Notes under the pieces: generated by a model
The model's database searches: none
Told to the model about the DNA's origin: nothing
The model's input: the letters and a program-made list of their open reading frames with translations, nothing else
Translations under genes and position numbers: made by a program
In this document: positions 1-9,400 of the stretch, one piece after another
How positions within the stretch are numbered: position 1 is the first letter of the stretch
Layout: each line of letters begins with the position of its first letter
Assembly: GCA_016716405.1 (NCBI GenBank)
Contig: JADJWK010000001.1
Location: forward strand, 1-64,000
Reading direction: 5' to 3'
DNA: 64,000 nucleotides
Origin: Candidatus Melainabacteria bacterium
GTDB lineage: Bacteria > Cyanobacteriota > Vampirovibrionia > Obscuribacterales > Obscuribacteraceae

Positions 1-456
1 GACATTATGGAGCTGCTCGGCAATGAATTTGGAGTGGGGTGTATAAAGGCGGACCAGAAGAGGAGCCGCCTTGGTGACCGCCGGCATGAGCCCTTCGGCC
101 AGAAGCTCCGGGGAGTCCACCACGTCGAAGGGGCGCTCTTTATGCAGCTCCAGGAACTTCGCCCAGAGAGCCGTGGCAGCCCCGAGACAGTACTGGGTGT
201 AAGGGGTGTAGAGAGGCACCAGGCTGAGATTTTTCGTGATCCCGGTCTTGTCCACTCGATGGACCCTGATTGTCTGCCTGACACCGGCGTCCTCCACCAC
301 ATCTTCGAAGGTCCCCACCCTGTCTTTTGACAGGGAGACGACTTCGACCTCGTGACCGATGAGGGCGAGACCGTGGGCGAGATGCCTGGTGAAGGTAGCG
401 ATACCACCGAATCCGGTATCAGGAGGATATTCTCTCGAGACGAGACAGACTCTCAT
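1..456 (-). CDS. GT4-type glycosyltransferase, N-terminal part (runs off the window)
   Basis: Reading the minus strand from an ATG at 456 gives 152 codons without a stop up to the window edge. The protein begins MRVCLVSREYPPDTGFGG, the usual N-terminal strand and glycine-rich loop of GT-B, family GT4 glycosyltransferases, which transfer sugars from nucleotide donors in the cytoplasm. It aligns along its whole visible length with the complete GT4 protein at 58551-60047 (for example LVRLYTPHSKF here and LVRLYTPHFKF there), so it is a paralogue lacking only the part outside the window. No strong ribosome-binding site precedes the ATG. The donor and acceptor sugars cannot be told. Confidence 0.85.
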   Translation of the reverse strand, partial: MRVCLVSREYPPDTGFGGIATFTRHLAHGLALIGHEVEVVSLSKDRVGTFEDVVEDAGVRQTIRVHRVDKTGITKNLSLVPLYTPYTQYCLGAATALWAKFLELHKERPFDVVDSPELLAEGLMPAVTKAAPLLVRLYTPHSKFIAEQLHNV

Positions 457-556
457 GTTTGACTAAAGTGCTCTAAAAGTATGCCAACTGGAGGCAGAAT
501 GATAGCAAAAGCCGGAGGTTTTCAGGTGGAATTCGTTTAATATCACTAATTTCCGG

Positions 557-1093
557 TTACTTCGACTCGGTACCGGACTCTTTATCGCTCGCATTGAGAG
601 TCGAGACAATTTCCTTGGTCAGGTCCACCCCGCTGTCGCGAAACTTGGCACCACCAGCGAAAACGCCCTGCCCGTCAACCACTATATCGATCCCGCGATC
701 CTGAGCGACCTTTCCGACCGCTCTTGCTATCGCCGCATTGGCTCTGTCAGACTGGGACTGAACAAGCTGGGCGAGGGCTTCTTCTTTGGCGCGAATTTCG
801 GTCTGGGCTTTCTGGAAAGCTGCTTTGACCTCCTCATCGCCTTTCTTGTCTTCGCGCATCTTTTGGATCGCCCGGTTCGCCTCCTCGGCAGCCTTTCGAA
901 GCTGCGCTTCGGCCTGAGTTTTCAGGAGCTCGGCTTGAGCGGCTTCATGGCACTGGGAGCGTACCTGAGGCAGCGAAAAATAACCTATTTTCACCGTTAC
1001 GGCGGCAGGCTCTGCAATGGCAGGACTGAAGAAACCCGAGCACTGAGCCATCAAGACCGCTATCACTGTCGCTACGCAGATGTTTGTACGCAT
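557..1093 (-). CDS. OmpH/Skp-family periplasmic chaperone-like protein
   Basis: The 178-residue product has an N-terminal hydrophobic signal (about residues 1-27, ending SPAIA). A lysine-, alanine- and glutamate-rich stretch of about 90 residues follows, which would form the long helical arms. The C-terminal part, with GIDIVVDGQGVFAGG and DSGVDLTKEIV, matches the end of OmpH/Skp proteins. Family members are periplasmic holdase chaperones that keep outer-membrane proteins soluble on the way to BAM. The length is typical for the family. It lies 54 bases upstream of the barrel-like protein gene's stop on the same strand, so the two may be served by one locus for surface proteins. The family call is firm; the client proteins are not known. 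Confidence 0.85.
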   Translation of the reverse strand: MRTNICVATVIAVLMAQCSGFFSPAIAEPAAVTVKIGYFSLPQVRSQCHEAAQAELLKTQAEAQLRKAAEEANRAIQKMREDKKGDEEVKAAFQKAQTEIRAKEEALAQLVQSQSDRANAAIARAVGKVAQDRGIDIVVDGQGVFAGGAKFRDSGVDLTKEIVSTLNASDKESGTESK

Positions 1094-1147
1094 TTAGTCT
1101 TCCGGAATGGGCTGGATTACCGATTATACCTTCCAAAATACTCCGCC

Positions 1148-2275
1148 TTAAATATTTTGCCCGGCAGAACTTAGATCCGGGGCATCCGGGGCATTCGGGG
1201 CATTCGGGGCATTCGGGGCATTCGGGGCATTCGGGGCATCCGGGGCATTCGGGGCATCCGGGGCATCCGGGTCAGGATTGCTCGTCACGTCTTCGAGTTG
1301 CTTCTGCAATCTCTTTACCTGGACATAATATGAGGGTTTGTTGAGCACCATTCTCAACCCTCCGAAGATACGGAAATCGAAACCACTCAGACCAGGAACA
1401 CCATTAGATTTCCAGTTCCAGATCGGCTCCGCCCTGACAAAAGTGTAAAGGCCGGGAACCTTTTTGTTTACCGGACGATTGAGCTCAAAACTGGAAATCA
1501 TCACGAAGCTCTCCTGAGGCGGAATGGCATTGCGGTTACGAAAATTCGTTACGAAAGTATTGGTAGCAATGAAATTCCAGTTCTTCTTGCGGGCGATTAG
1601 CCCTGCTGTATAGAAAGGGTCAATCTCCCTGAAATCCCCGGTAATAAAGATATTTCGACTTCGCAACTGGAGCTGCGTATTGAAAAATGCGATGAGCTTC
1701 GGATTGAAAACATGAGTAAAAGTCAGTCCTGGCAGCATGTCAGCCTGTCTTAGACCAACAGCCTGCCAGAGCTCACGAACCTGCCAATCCAATTGCAGGC
1801 TGGAGCGCTTTCCGATCGCTCGCTGATAGCGGATTCCACCAGCCAGGGACTGGAAAGTCGGTCTGCTCAAAAAACCATGCCGGGCAAAAACATCCTTGAT
1901 CACAAAATAGTTTGCATAGATACTTGTCCCCGGCAAGATGTCATAACCCAGGGTGACATTGGGCTGAACACGAAAAACATAATCACGCTCTGGGTTTCTA
2001 TTGGTGAACAGGACATTGCTCTCGAATCTCTGAGTCGCCTCGGTAATGGAGCTGAACCACAAGCGCTGAGGCAGTCGCTGCATCAAGTAAAACTTCATGC
2101 CGGGACTGACAAGCTCTTCCTCCTCGCCCACTCTGGTTGGAGTTGCATCGGTGGGGATTATTGAAGGGCTAGGCACTGCACTCAAACGAATTGGAGTGAG
2201 ATCCGCTGCGTGAGTTGCTTTGTCGGAGGAGGAGATTGCCAGTAAGAGTAAAACGATCCCGCGCCGAATATTCAT
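1148..2275 (-). CDS. Predicted outer-membrane beta-barrel-like protein with (D/N)AP tail
   Basis: The product of about 375 residues starts with a signal peptide (about residues 1-24, cleavage after THA). The body is rich in alternating aromatic and polar strands such as NVTLGYDILPGTSIYANYFVI and FTHVFNPKLIAFFNTQLQL-type segments, and lacks long hydrophobic helices, which is what an outer-membrane barrel looks like. I do not recognise a named family. The C-terminus is a run of Asp/Asn-Ala-Pro triplets encoded by a 9-bp minisatellite, followed by DLSSAGQNI. I chose the ATG at 2275 over a GTG two codons upstream. It lies between OmpH and a secreted TPR protein on the same strand, consistent with an envelope role. 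Function unknown. Confidence 0.7.
   Translation of the reverse strand: MNIRRGIVLLLLAISSSDKATHAADLTPIRLSAVPSPSIIPTDATPTRVGEEEELVSPGMKFYLMQRLPQRLWFSSITEATQRFESNVLFTNRNPERDYVFRVQPNVTLGYDILPGTSIYANYFVIKDVFARHGFLSRPTFQSLAGGIRYQRAIGKRSSLQLDWQVRELWQAVGLRQADMLPGLTFTHVFNPKLIAFFNTQLQLRSRNIFITGDFREIDPFYTAGLIARKKNWNFIATNTFVTNFRNRNAIPPQESFVMISSFELNRPVNKKVPGLYTFVRAEPIWNWKSNGVPGLSGFDFRIFGGLRMVLNKPSYYVQVKRLQKQLEDVTSNPDPDAPDAPNAPDAPNAPNAPNAPNAPNAPDAPDLSSAGQNI
1179..1268. repeat. 9-bp minisatellite, 10 units
   Basis: Ten tandem copies of GGGGCATTC or GGGGCATCC (plus-strand reading) lie inside the 3' end of the barrel-like protein gene and encode (Asn/Asp)-Ala-Pro triplets. The unit is a multiple of three, so gain or loss of copies would change tail length without shifting the frame. 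A degenerate unit follows at the 1269 side. Confidence 0.95.
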
Positions 2276-2330
2276 AATCACCAGCCGGAGTTCCCAGGAA
2301 CCAGAATAGACACCGTTCGCGCCAGAGTAA

Positions 2331-3386
2331 TTAGTTCGATTTTAACTCTGCCTCAACCTCTTTCCTGAGTTTCTCCCAATCGGACTGCGGCAGGCTGAGC
2401 AAATCTACATAAGAGAAATCGAATACCTGCTGCGCAGGATAGACACGACCATCATAGAGCCGATGGATGACTGCTTCCAGCCTGGTCCGCGCCTGAATCT
2501 CTTTGGTCCTTGTCAGAGCTTTCCGAATCGCATCAACCGCGTCGCCGGTTCTACCGGTCTTCAAATAGAGGGCACCAAGAGCGCTGAATGGCTCCGGGGA
2601 GTCCGAGCCGAGACGGCAGGACTTGAGAATAACTTTCTCGGCACCAGTGAGATCTCCATTCCGCATTGCCGCTTCTCCCAGAGCAAGATAAAGCCTGAAT
2701 GAATCACTTCCCTGCTTATCCGCTCTGGAGAAGGCCTCCTCAGCCTCCCTCGATCGGCCGAGACCGGATAGAAGATGGCCGAGAGTCTCGTAGACCGTTG
2801 CCTTCATGGTGCAATCAGATTGAATCATTGACTCGAGCCTGGCGATTGCCTCCTCCCGGCGTCCCAGCCTGAAGCACGCCAGAGCCAATCCGATGCTTGC
2901 TGCATCAGCCGTCTCTCCGGCGCCTCCAACCAACTCGAGAATTCTTGCAGCATCGTCGAAATTTCCCTGCTGAAGTAACGTATAGCCAAGGCCGATCCTG
3001 GCCTGGTCCTTCTGACGAGTCTTAGACAGTGCCAGCCTGAATTCATCAACAGCCTCAGCGAGCCTGCCGTCCCGTTTTAGCAGATTGGCAAGCAGCAAAT
3101 GCCAGTCGCCGTTACCGGGCTGCAATCCCACCAGAGTGCGTGCCGCATTTATTGCCTCGGCAATCCTCTTTTTGCGAGTATAGAGATTAATCAGGCCGAG
3201 ATAGGCATCCTCCAGATTCGGCTCGAGAGTGGCAGCCTCCTCAAAAGCAGCGATGGCCTCATCGATATCACCATTGAAGTAGAGGAAATTGCCTCTATCC
3301 ATCAAAGACCTTGCCGATTCTCCGGCAAAGACTGGTAACTGGAAGATGACGCAGAGCGCAACAAAAATCAGCAATGTCAAGCGCAT
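2331..3386 (-). CDS. Secreted tetratricopeptide-repeat (TPR) protein
   Basis: The product of 351 residues has a signal peptide (MRLTLLIFVALCVIFQLPVFA) and then about eight TPR-like helix pairs, seen as repeated A-x-G or L-x-x-G-R-x-x-E-A blocks such as LYFNGDIDEAIAAFEEA, LLKRDGRLAEAVDEFRLAL and LYLKTGRTGDAVDAIRKAL. TPR proteins bind other proteins and have no enzymatic role of their own. An in-frame GTG at 3401 is an alternative start; I prefer the ATG at 3386 because the signal peptide begins there, but neither has a clear ribosome-binding site. It is transcribed divergently from the giant repeat protein with a gap of under 40 bases, so the two may serve one secretion or assembly task. That link is inference. 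Confidence 0.8.
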   Translation of the reverse strand: MRLTLLIFVALCVIFQLPVFAGESARSLMDRGNFLYFNGDIDEAIAAFEEAATLEPNLEDAYLGLINLYTRKKRIAEAINAARTLVGLQPGNGDWHLLLANLLKRDGRLAEAVDEFRLALSKTRQKDQARIGLGYTLLQQGNFDDAARILELVGGAGETADAASIGLALACFRLGRREEAIARLESMIQSDCTMKATVYETLGHLLSGLGRSREAEEAFSRADKQGSDSFRLYLALGEAAMRNGDLTGAEKVILKSCRLGSDSPEPFSALGALYLKTGRTGDAVDAIRKALTRTKEIQARTRLEAVIHRLYDGRVYPAQQVFDFSYVDLLSLPQSDWEKLRKEVEAELKSN

Positions 3387-3410
3387 CAGTAAAAAACACA
3401 CGAAAGCCGA

Positions 3411-3416
3411 TATAAT
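3411..3416 (+). promoter_or_regulatory. TATAAT -10 box for the giant repeat-protein gene
   Basis: A perfect TATAAT lies eight bases before the ATG at 3425. If used as a -10 box, transcription would start at about 3422-3424, leaving essentially no leader. No convincing -35 match is visible at the usual distance. Confidence 0.4.
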
Positions 3417-3424
3417 GCAAGTAT

Positions 3425-6400
3425 ATGAGATACATACGGAAACCCGGAATCCTGTTACAGAATTTAGTAGGTGCCTGCACCCTTATTCTGGCTCAGTCGC
3501 TCTCAATCCAGGCTGGAGCGCAAGAAGTTCTAACAAGTACTATCTCAACGGGTGATAGCCCGGGAACAGCAGGACTGTCACCGGCGGAGCCATCTGTGGC
3601 TATCCCGGCACAGATTTCCTCTCCGGCTGCAAACCCGGTACCCGAATCCGCCGCACAGCAGGCTTCCGCCACCGCCGCCACGGCTGCCGAGTCCGCCGCC
3701 CAGCAAGCTTCCGCCACCGCCGCCATGGCTGCCGAGTCCGCCGCGCAGCAAGCTTCCGCCACCGCCGCCATGGCTGCCGAATCCGCCGCCCAGCAAGCTT
3801 CCGCCACCGCCGCCATGGCTGCCGAGTCCGCCGCCCAGCAGGCTTCCGCCACCGCCGCCATGGCTGCCGAGTCCGCCGCCCAGCAGGCTTCCGCCACCGC
3901 CGCCATGGCTGCCGAGTCCGCCGCCCAGCAAGCTTCCGCCACCGCCGCCATGGCTGCCGAGTCCGCCGCACAGCAGGCTTCCGCCACCGCCGCCATGGCT
4001 GCCGAGTCCGCCGCACAGCAGGCTTCCACCACCGCAGCCACTGCTGCCGAGTCCGCCGCACAGCAGGCTTCCACCACCGCAGCCACTGCTGCCGAGTCCG
4101 CCGCACAGCAGGCTTCCACCACCGCAGCCACTGCTTCTCAGTCCGCTGCCCTGCAGACCGCTACAATCGCCTCACCTCTTTCACTTGATCTCGGTTCAAC
4201 CAGCGCCGACCTGGTGGCGCCAAACAGCAGCCCCGTCTCGATATTGCTCGGGGGATCGCTAAGCGGCAACGGTACTATCGATGGCGGCGCGGCAAAAATC
4301 ATAAACCCAGGAGACTTGGTTACACCCGCTGAGTACGGAGCCGTAACGAATCTACTCCAGGCTGGCGCCCAGAGTATCCTCCTCAACGATCAGGGACAGG
4401 CCATCGGCGGCAGCCTTACACTCACACCACAAACATTCGAAACCACGGCCAATCTGAACGTGCCGGAATCGGTGTCGCTCAACCTCATAAACTTTAACAG
4501 CTCATCGCCATTCTCGCTGGCAGGCGATGCCGTAATCAATGGTGCCGTCTATTCGTTTCATGACACAGCAAACGTTTCATCAGTTCTCAATCTTGGCTCC
4601 CTCACGGTAACAACCACGGGCCTTCTCTCCGGAAACGTGCCGACGAGCAATTTCTTCTCGAGCAATACCTTTTCGAGTTTATTCCCTTCGAGCGCACTTC
4701 TAATCTACGCCGCCAGCTCAGTGGTAAACAATGGCCTCATTAGCGCACCGGGAGCTCTCACGATCAATGCCGGCGCTCAGATTCTCAATTCAGGCATAAT
4801 CAGCGGCGCTTCCGTAGCTCTCAATGCCGGTCAGCAGATCACCAATAGCTCGTCCATTGCCGCTCTGGCAGGAAGTATAAACCTCAACTCGGTCACCGGG
4901 CAGTTCTACAACTCCGGTACTATAGAAGCGGCTCTTGGCAGCATCAACATCGGCGCCGCCTCCGCTTCTCAGGCGGCTACATCAATCGCATTCAACAACG
5001 CCGGCGGAGCGCTCCTTGCCTCCAATACAATTGATTTTGTCGGTCAAGGAGGACCGATAGGCATCTCCGGGGGAGATCTTCTGTCGGCAGTGGTCAATGT
5101 AAACGGCGGAGAAGGAAAAGTCTCAGTAGATGTCGACAATCTAAGCGGAATAATCAATGCTTCCGGTTATGACCTTCAAATCAGCACTCGATCCGGCAAC
5201 CTCAACCTCGGCAATATAGAAGGAAGCGGTGATCCCAGGGTCAGCAATACCGGCAATGTCAACATTACAGCAAGCATAATCGGCAACCCGATAGCAATCT
5301 ATGCCGGCGGAAACATCACCGATTCCGGAGGAGCAGCCAAGACTATCGATTCCCAGGGCGGCGACCTCTTTCTTGCTGCTGGTGTGCTCTTCGCCGGCAA
5401 TGCCGGTAATGAGACGATTACGGGCGCCACTACCTCAGGCGGCAGCATCGTCCTCAACGACGGCAACCTCACCATAACGACAAGTGGCGGCAACCTCCTG
5501 GCAATAGCCCAGGAGGGAACCTCTGGCACTTCAGGTCGAGTGCAGCTCACTCCTGGCGGTGGCAGTATAACGACCGGCGGTGGCTCTCTGACCGTGATAG
5601 CAGAGGAAAGCAGCACCGGTGTCGATGCGGTCAGCTTAACAAGTATCAACACGAGTGGGGGAGGACCCGGAGCTGGAGCGATAAATCTCAGCGCTGCAAC
5701 TATCAACCAATCGGAGAACGTCCTTGTATCGAATACCGGAGCACTGCTCAATCCTTCCGGGCTCAATGCTTATAGCGCCGGGACGCTCACCAATGGTGGC
5801 GTCAGGGTAAATCGGGATGTCACGGCAGATGGTGCCCAGATCTCGATGAAAGCCGGCGGTCGAATTCAAATAGAAGGAGTGATTAACAATTCAACCAACA
5901 GTGCCGCTGCCGGGACCATAACACTCCAGTCAACAGGCAACAGCGTACGAGTGGACAATGACGGGGGCGCAGCGGCAGCAGTCAACAATGCCAACGCAGG
6001 TGGCGCGGGAGGCACGATCATTATTTCCTCCGGCGGCTCCGCCGGTGACGTCATCGTCGACGGACCCATCCTCAATACCTCCACCGGCGCCGGCGGCACC
6101 GTCACTCTCTCCTCCGCCAACGACGATATCCTCATCAACGGTCCGGGAGCTCTCGACGGCAATTTAGACAACTCCACCTCAGGCGGAAATGGCGGCACCA
6201 TCACGATCACCTCCGGTGATGACAGCCTCATCGATGGAGTCGTCCTCAACAACTCCACCGGCAACTCCGGTACCATCAATATCACCGGCACCAGCGGCTC
6301 CGTCACCGTCAACAACGGTGGTGCCGCCGCTGTTGCCATCAACAATTCCTCGAGCGCCGGCAACGGCAACAATATCACCCTTTCCGCCAGCGGCGGCAGT

Positions 6401-9400
6401 GAGGATGTCATCGTTCGCGGCACCATTCAGAACACCTCCTCCGGCCCCGCCGGCAACATCAATATCACCTCGACAAACGATACCGTCCAGATTGCCGCCA
6501 ACGGCGCCAGCACTGCCAATATAGTCAACACTTCCGCCAATGGCTCTGCCGGCACCATCAATATCGTCGGTCAGAATGCCGTTACTGTCGACGGCTTCAT
6601 CAACAACTCCACGACCTCAGCCTCCGGCTCCATCTCCCTCACCTCCAACAACAGCACAGTCTCCGTCGGCAACGATGCTCTCAACTCCTTCGCCATCAAC
6701 AACTCAACCTCGGGGGGAAATGGCGGCACCGTCACTATTTCCTCCGGCGGCTCCGCCGGTGACGTCATCGTCGACGGACCCATCCTCAATACCTCTACCG
6801 GCGCCGGCGGCACCGTTACTCTCTCCTCCGCCAACGACGATATCCTCATCAACGGTCCCGGAGCTCTCGACGGCAATTTAGACAACTCCACCTCAGGCGG
6901 AAATGGCGGCACCATCACGATCACCTCCGGTGATGACAGCCTCATCGATGGAGTCGTCCTCAACAACTCCACCGGCAACTCCGGTACCATCAATATCACC
7001 GGCACCAGCGGCTCCGTCACCGTCAACAACGGTGGTGCCGCCGCTGTTGCCATCAACAATTCCTCGAGCGCCGGCAACGGCAACAATATCACCCTTTCCG
7101 CCAGCGGCGGCAGTGAGGATGTCATCGTTCGCGGCACCATTCAGAACACCTCCTCCGGCCCCGCCGGCAACATCAATATCACCTCGACAAACGATACCGT
7201 CCAGATTGCCGCCAACGGCGCCAGCACTGCCAATATAGTCAACACTTCCGCCAATGGCTCTGCCGGCACCATCAATATCGTCGGTCAGAATGCCGTTACT
7301 GTCGACGGCTTCATCAACAACTCCACGACCTCAGCCTCCGGCTCCATCTCCCTCACCTCCAACAACAGCACAGTCTCCGTCGGCAACGATGCTCTCAACT
7401 CCTTCGCCATCAACAACTCAACCTCGGGGGGAAATGGCGGCACCGTCACTATTTCCTCCGGCGGCTCCGCCGGTGACGTCATCGTCGACGGACCCATCCT
7501 CAATACCTCTACCGGCGCCGGCGGCACGATCACTCTCTCCTCCGCCAACGACGATATCCTCATCGGGAATCCGAGCAACGTGCTCGGCACCATCAACAAC
7601 TCAACCACTTCTGGTCCGGGCGGCACGATAACCACCAGCAGCGCTGACGATACATTGATCCGGGGAGATCTCCTGAATACCGCATCGGGCGCGGGTGGAA
7701 CAGTCAATCTAATCTCCACCGGCGGGCGAATCGACATTCTCGACAATACCGCCGGAGTTGCATCGGTCAATAACTCTTCCACCGGGGGGTCGGCAGGCAC
7801 AGTAACCATATCGGCATCCGGTCCTAACAGCGGCTCAGGCGGGAGCAACGGACGCCTTTACATAGAGGGCTCGGTCAACAACTCATCAAGCACTGGTGGT
7901 GGATCCACCTCGCTCATCTCCGCAAACAGCACCGTCATAGTAGACAATAATGCCGGCGCAGCAAGCGCCGTCACGAGTTCGGCAATCAATGGAGCCGCAG
8001 GTAGCATAACAGCCAGATCCGGCACGAACCTGGGTATCGACGGCTCAGTCGCAGCTGATGGCTCGGCAGCCGGCAACGGCGGCAGCATCCTGCTTCAGTA
8101 CGCCAACGCCGCCGGAGGGTCGCTGGTCGTAGGCGGTACAGGCACCCGTTTCGTGAACGGGACTGTCAGCGCTGACGCTTCAGGAACAGGTAAAGGCGGG
8201 AACATCGAGATAAGAAACGGTACCGGTGCCGCGGGAACCCCCGCCGGCAATCTCAACATAAGCCTGCCCGGAACAATAACCGCTAACGGAGCCTCGGGGC
8301 TGGTATCCGACATGGGTCGGATCACCCTCAGCTCGGCAGGATTCAATGTAACTGTGAGCGGTGCCGGCAGCCTGATCGGTTGCATCCAGGGCACCGGCAA
8401 CAACGTATCTCTGACCACCGGAAGCGGTGATTTGCATATCGGAGTGCCAGGCGGCACCCCGGGGACGCTCACGGCAACGGCCGGCAACCTCTCACTGACA
8501 GCCAACGGAGGTAGTGTCAATTTCAAGAACGACGGCACCGCCACCGGCAATATTTCGGTCCAGACAAACAACACCGGGAGCATAAGCGTTCAAAACGGTG
8601 CCACGGTTTCGGCCGGCAACAACCTGACGTTCACTTCCCGCAGCGTCTCTCTGGCGTCATCGACGACCGTGACATCCGGCGGGAATCTCCTCCTGGACAG
8701 CAATGCAGCCGGCAATCCGCTAGCCGTCTCGCTGGGGACAGGGGCCAATCTAACCAGCACCGGCGGCAGTGTCCTGTTCAACCAGGCAGGAGCAGGAAAT
8801 GAGGGCCAGATAACAATCACCGGGTTGGGAAATATCTCCGGCACCACTTTGAATTACAACACTGGCGCCAACAATCTGTCAGCGACTGCCAACAGCCTGA
8901 CCGGAAACAACCTTGTCAACGGCGTCTCGGGCAATGCCACTGCAGTGACCTTCTCGACTCAGACAGGCAATATCGCCTTCGGCGCCGGTATCAACACCTC
9001 CATTGCCGCCGGAAATGGCGGCCCGGTTTCGATTGACGCGGCAGGCGGCAGCATCGACCTTGCCGGCAACGATATCAATAGCAGCGGGGGCGGAGCCGGC
9101 AATAATGCCGGTGCTATCTCGCTTTCGTCCTCAGGCGGGTTAACCAACGGTGGCAACCTGATAGCCAACGGAACCGCAGGCGCCTCCGGAGGGACCATTA
9201 GCACCACTGGCGCGGGCCAGGACATAATCGTCAACTCGATTCAGGTCAGCGGCGCTGCCAACGGTGGAAGTTTCACCAATAGCAGCGGCAACCTGCGTGT
9301 CGTCGGTATCGGACCCACGGGCAACAGTATCGATGCCTCAGGCACTACCGGCAACGGCGGAGTCGTGAGCATCACGACGACTGCCGGCAACCCCTTTATC

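Noticed and set aside
3644..4138. CRISPR-like array from the evenly spaced 45-bp repeat
   Set aside because: There are no unique spacers; the repeats are directly tandem and in frame within a coding region.
3493..4262. Long open frames on both strands and in other frames (Ala/Cys-, Pro- and Trp/Arg-rich) over the 45-bp repeat
   Set aside because: A repeat unit divisible by three without stops opens several frames at once; the low-complexity products do not resemble proteins, and the signal-peptide-bearing plus frame is the real one.
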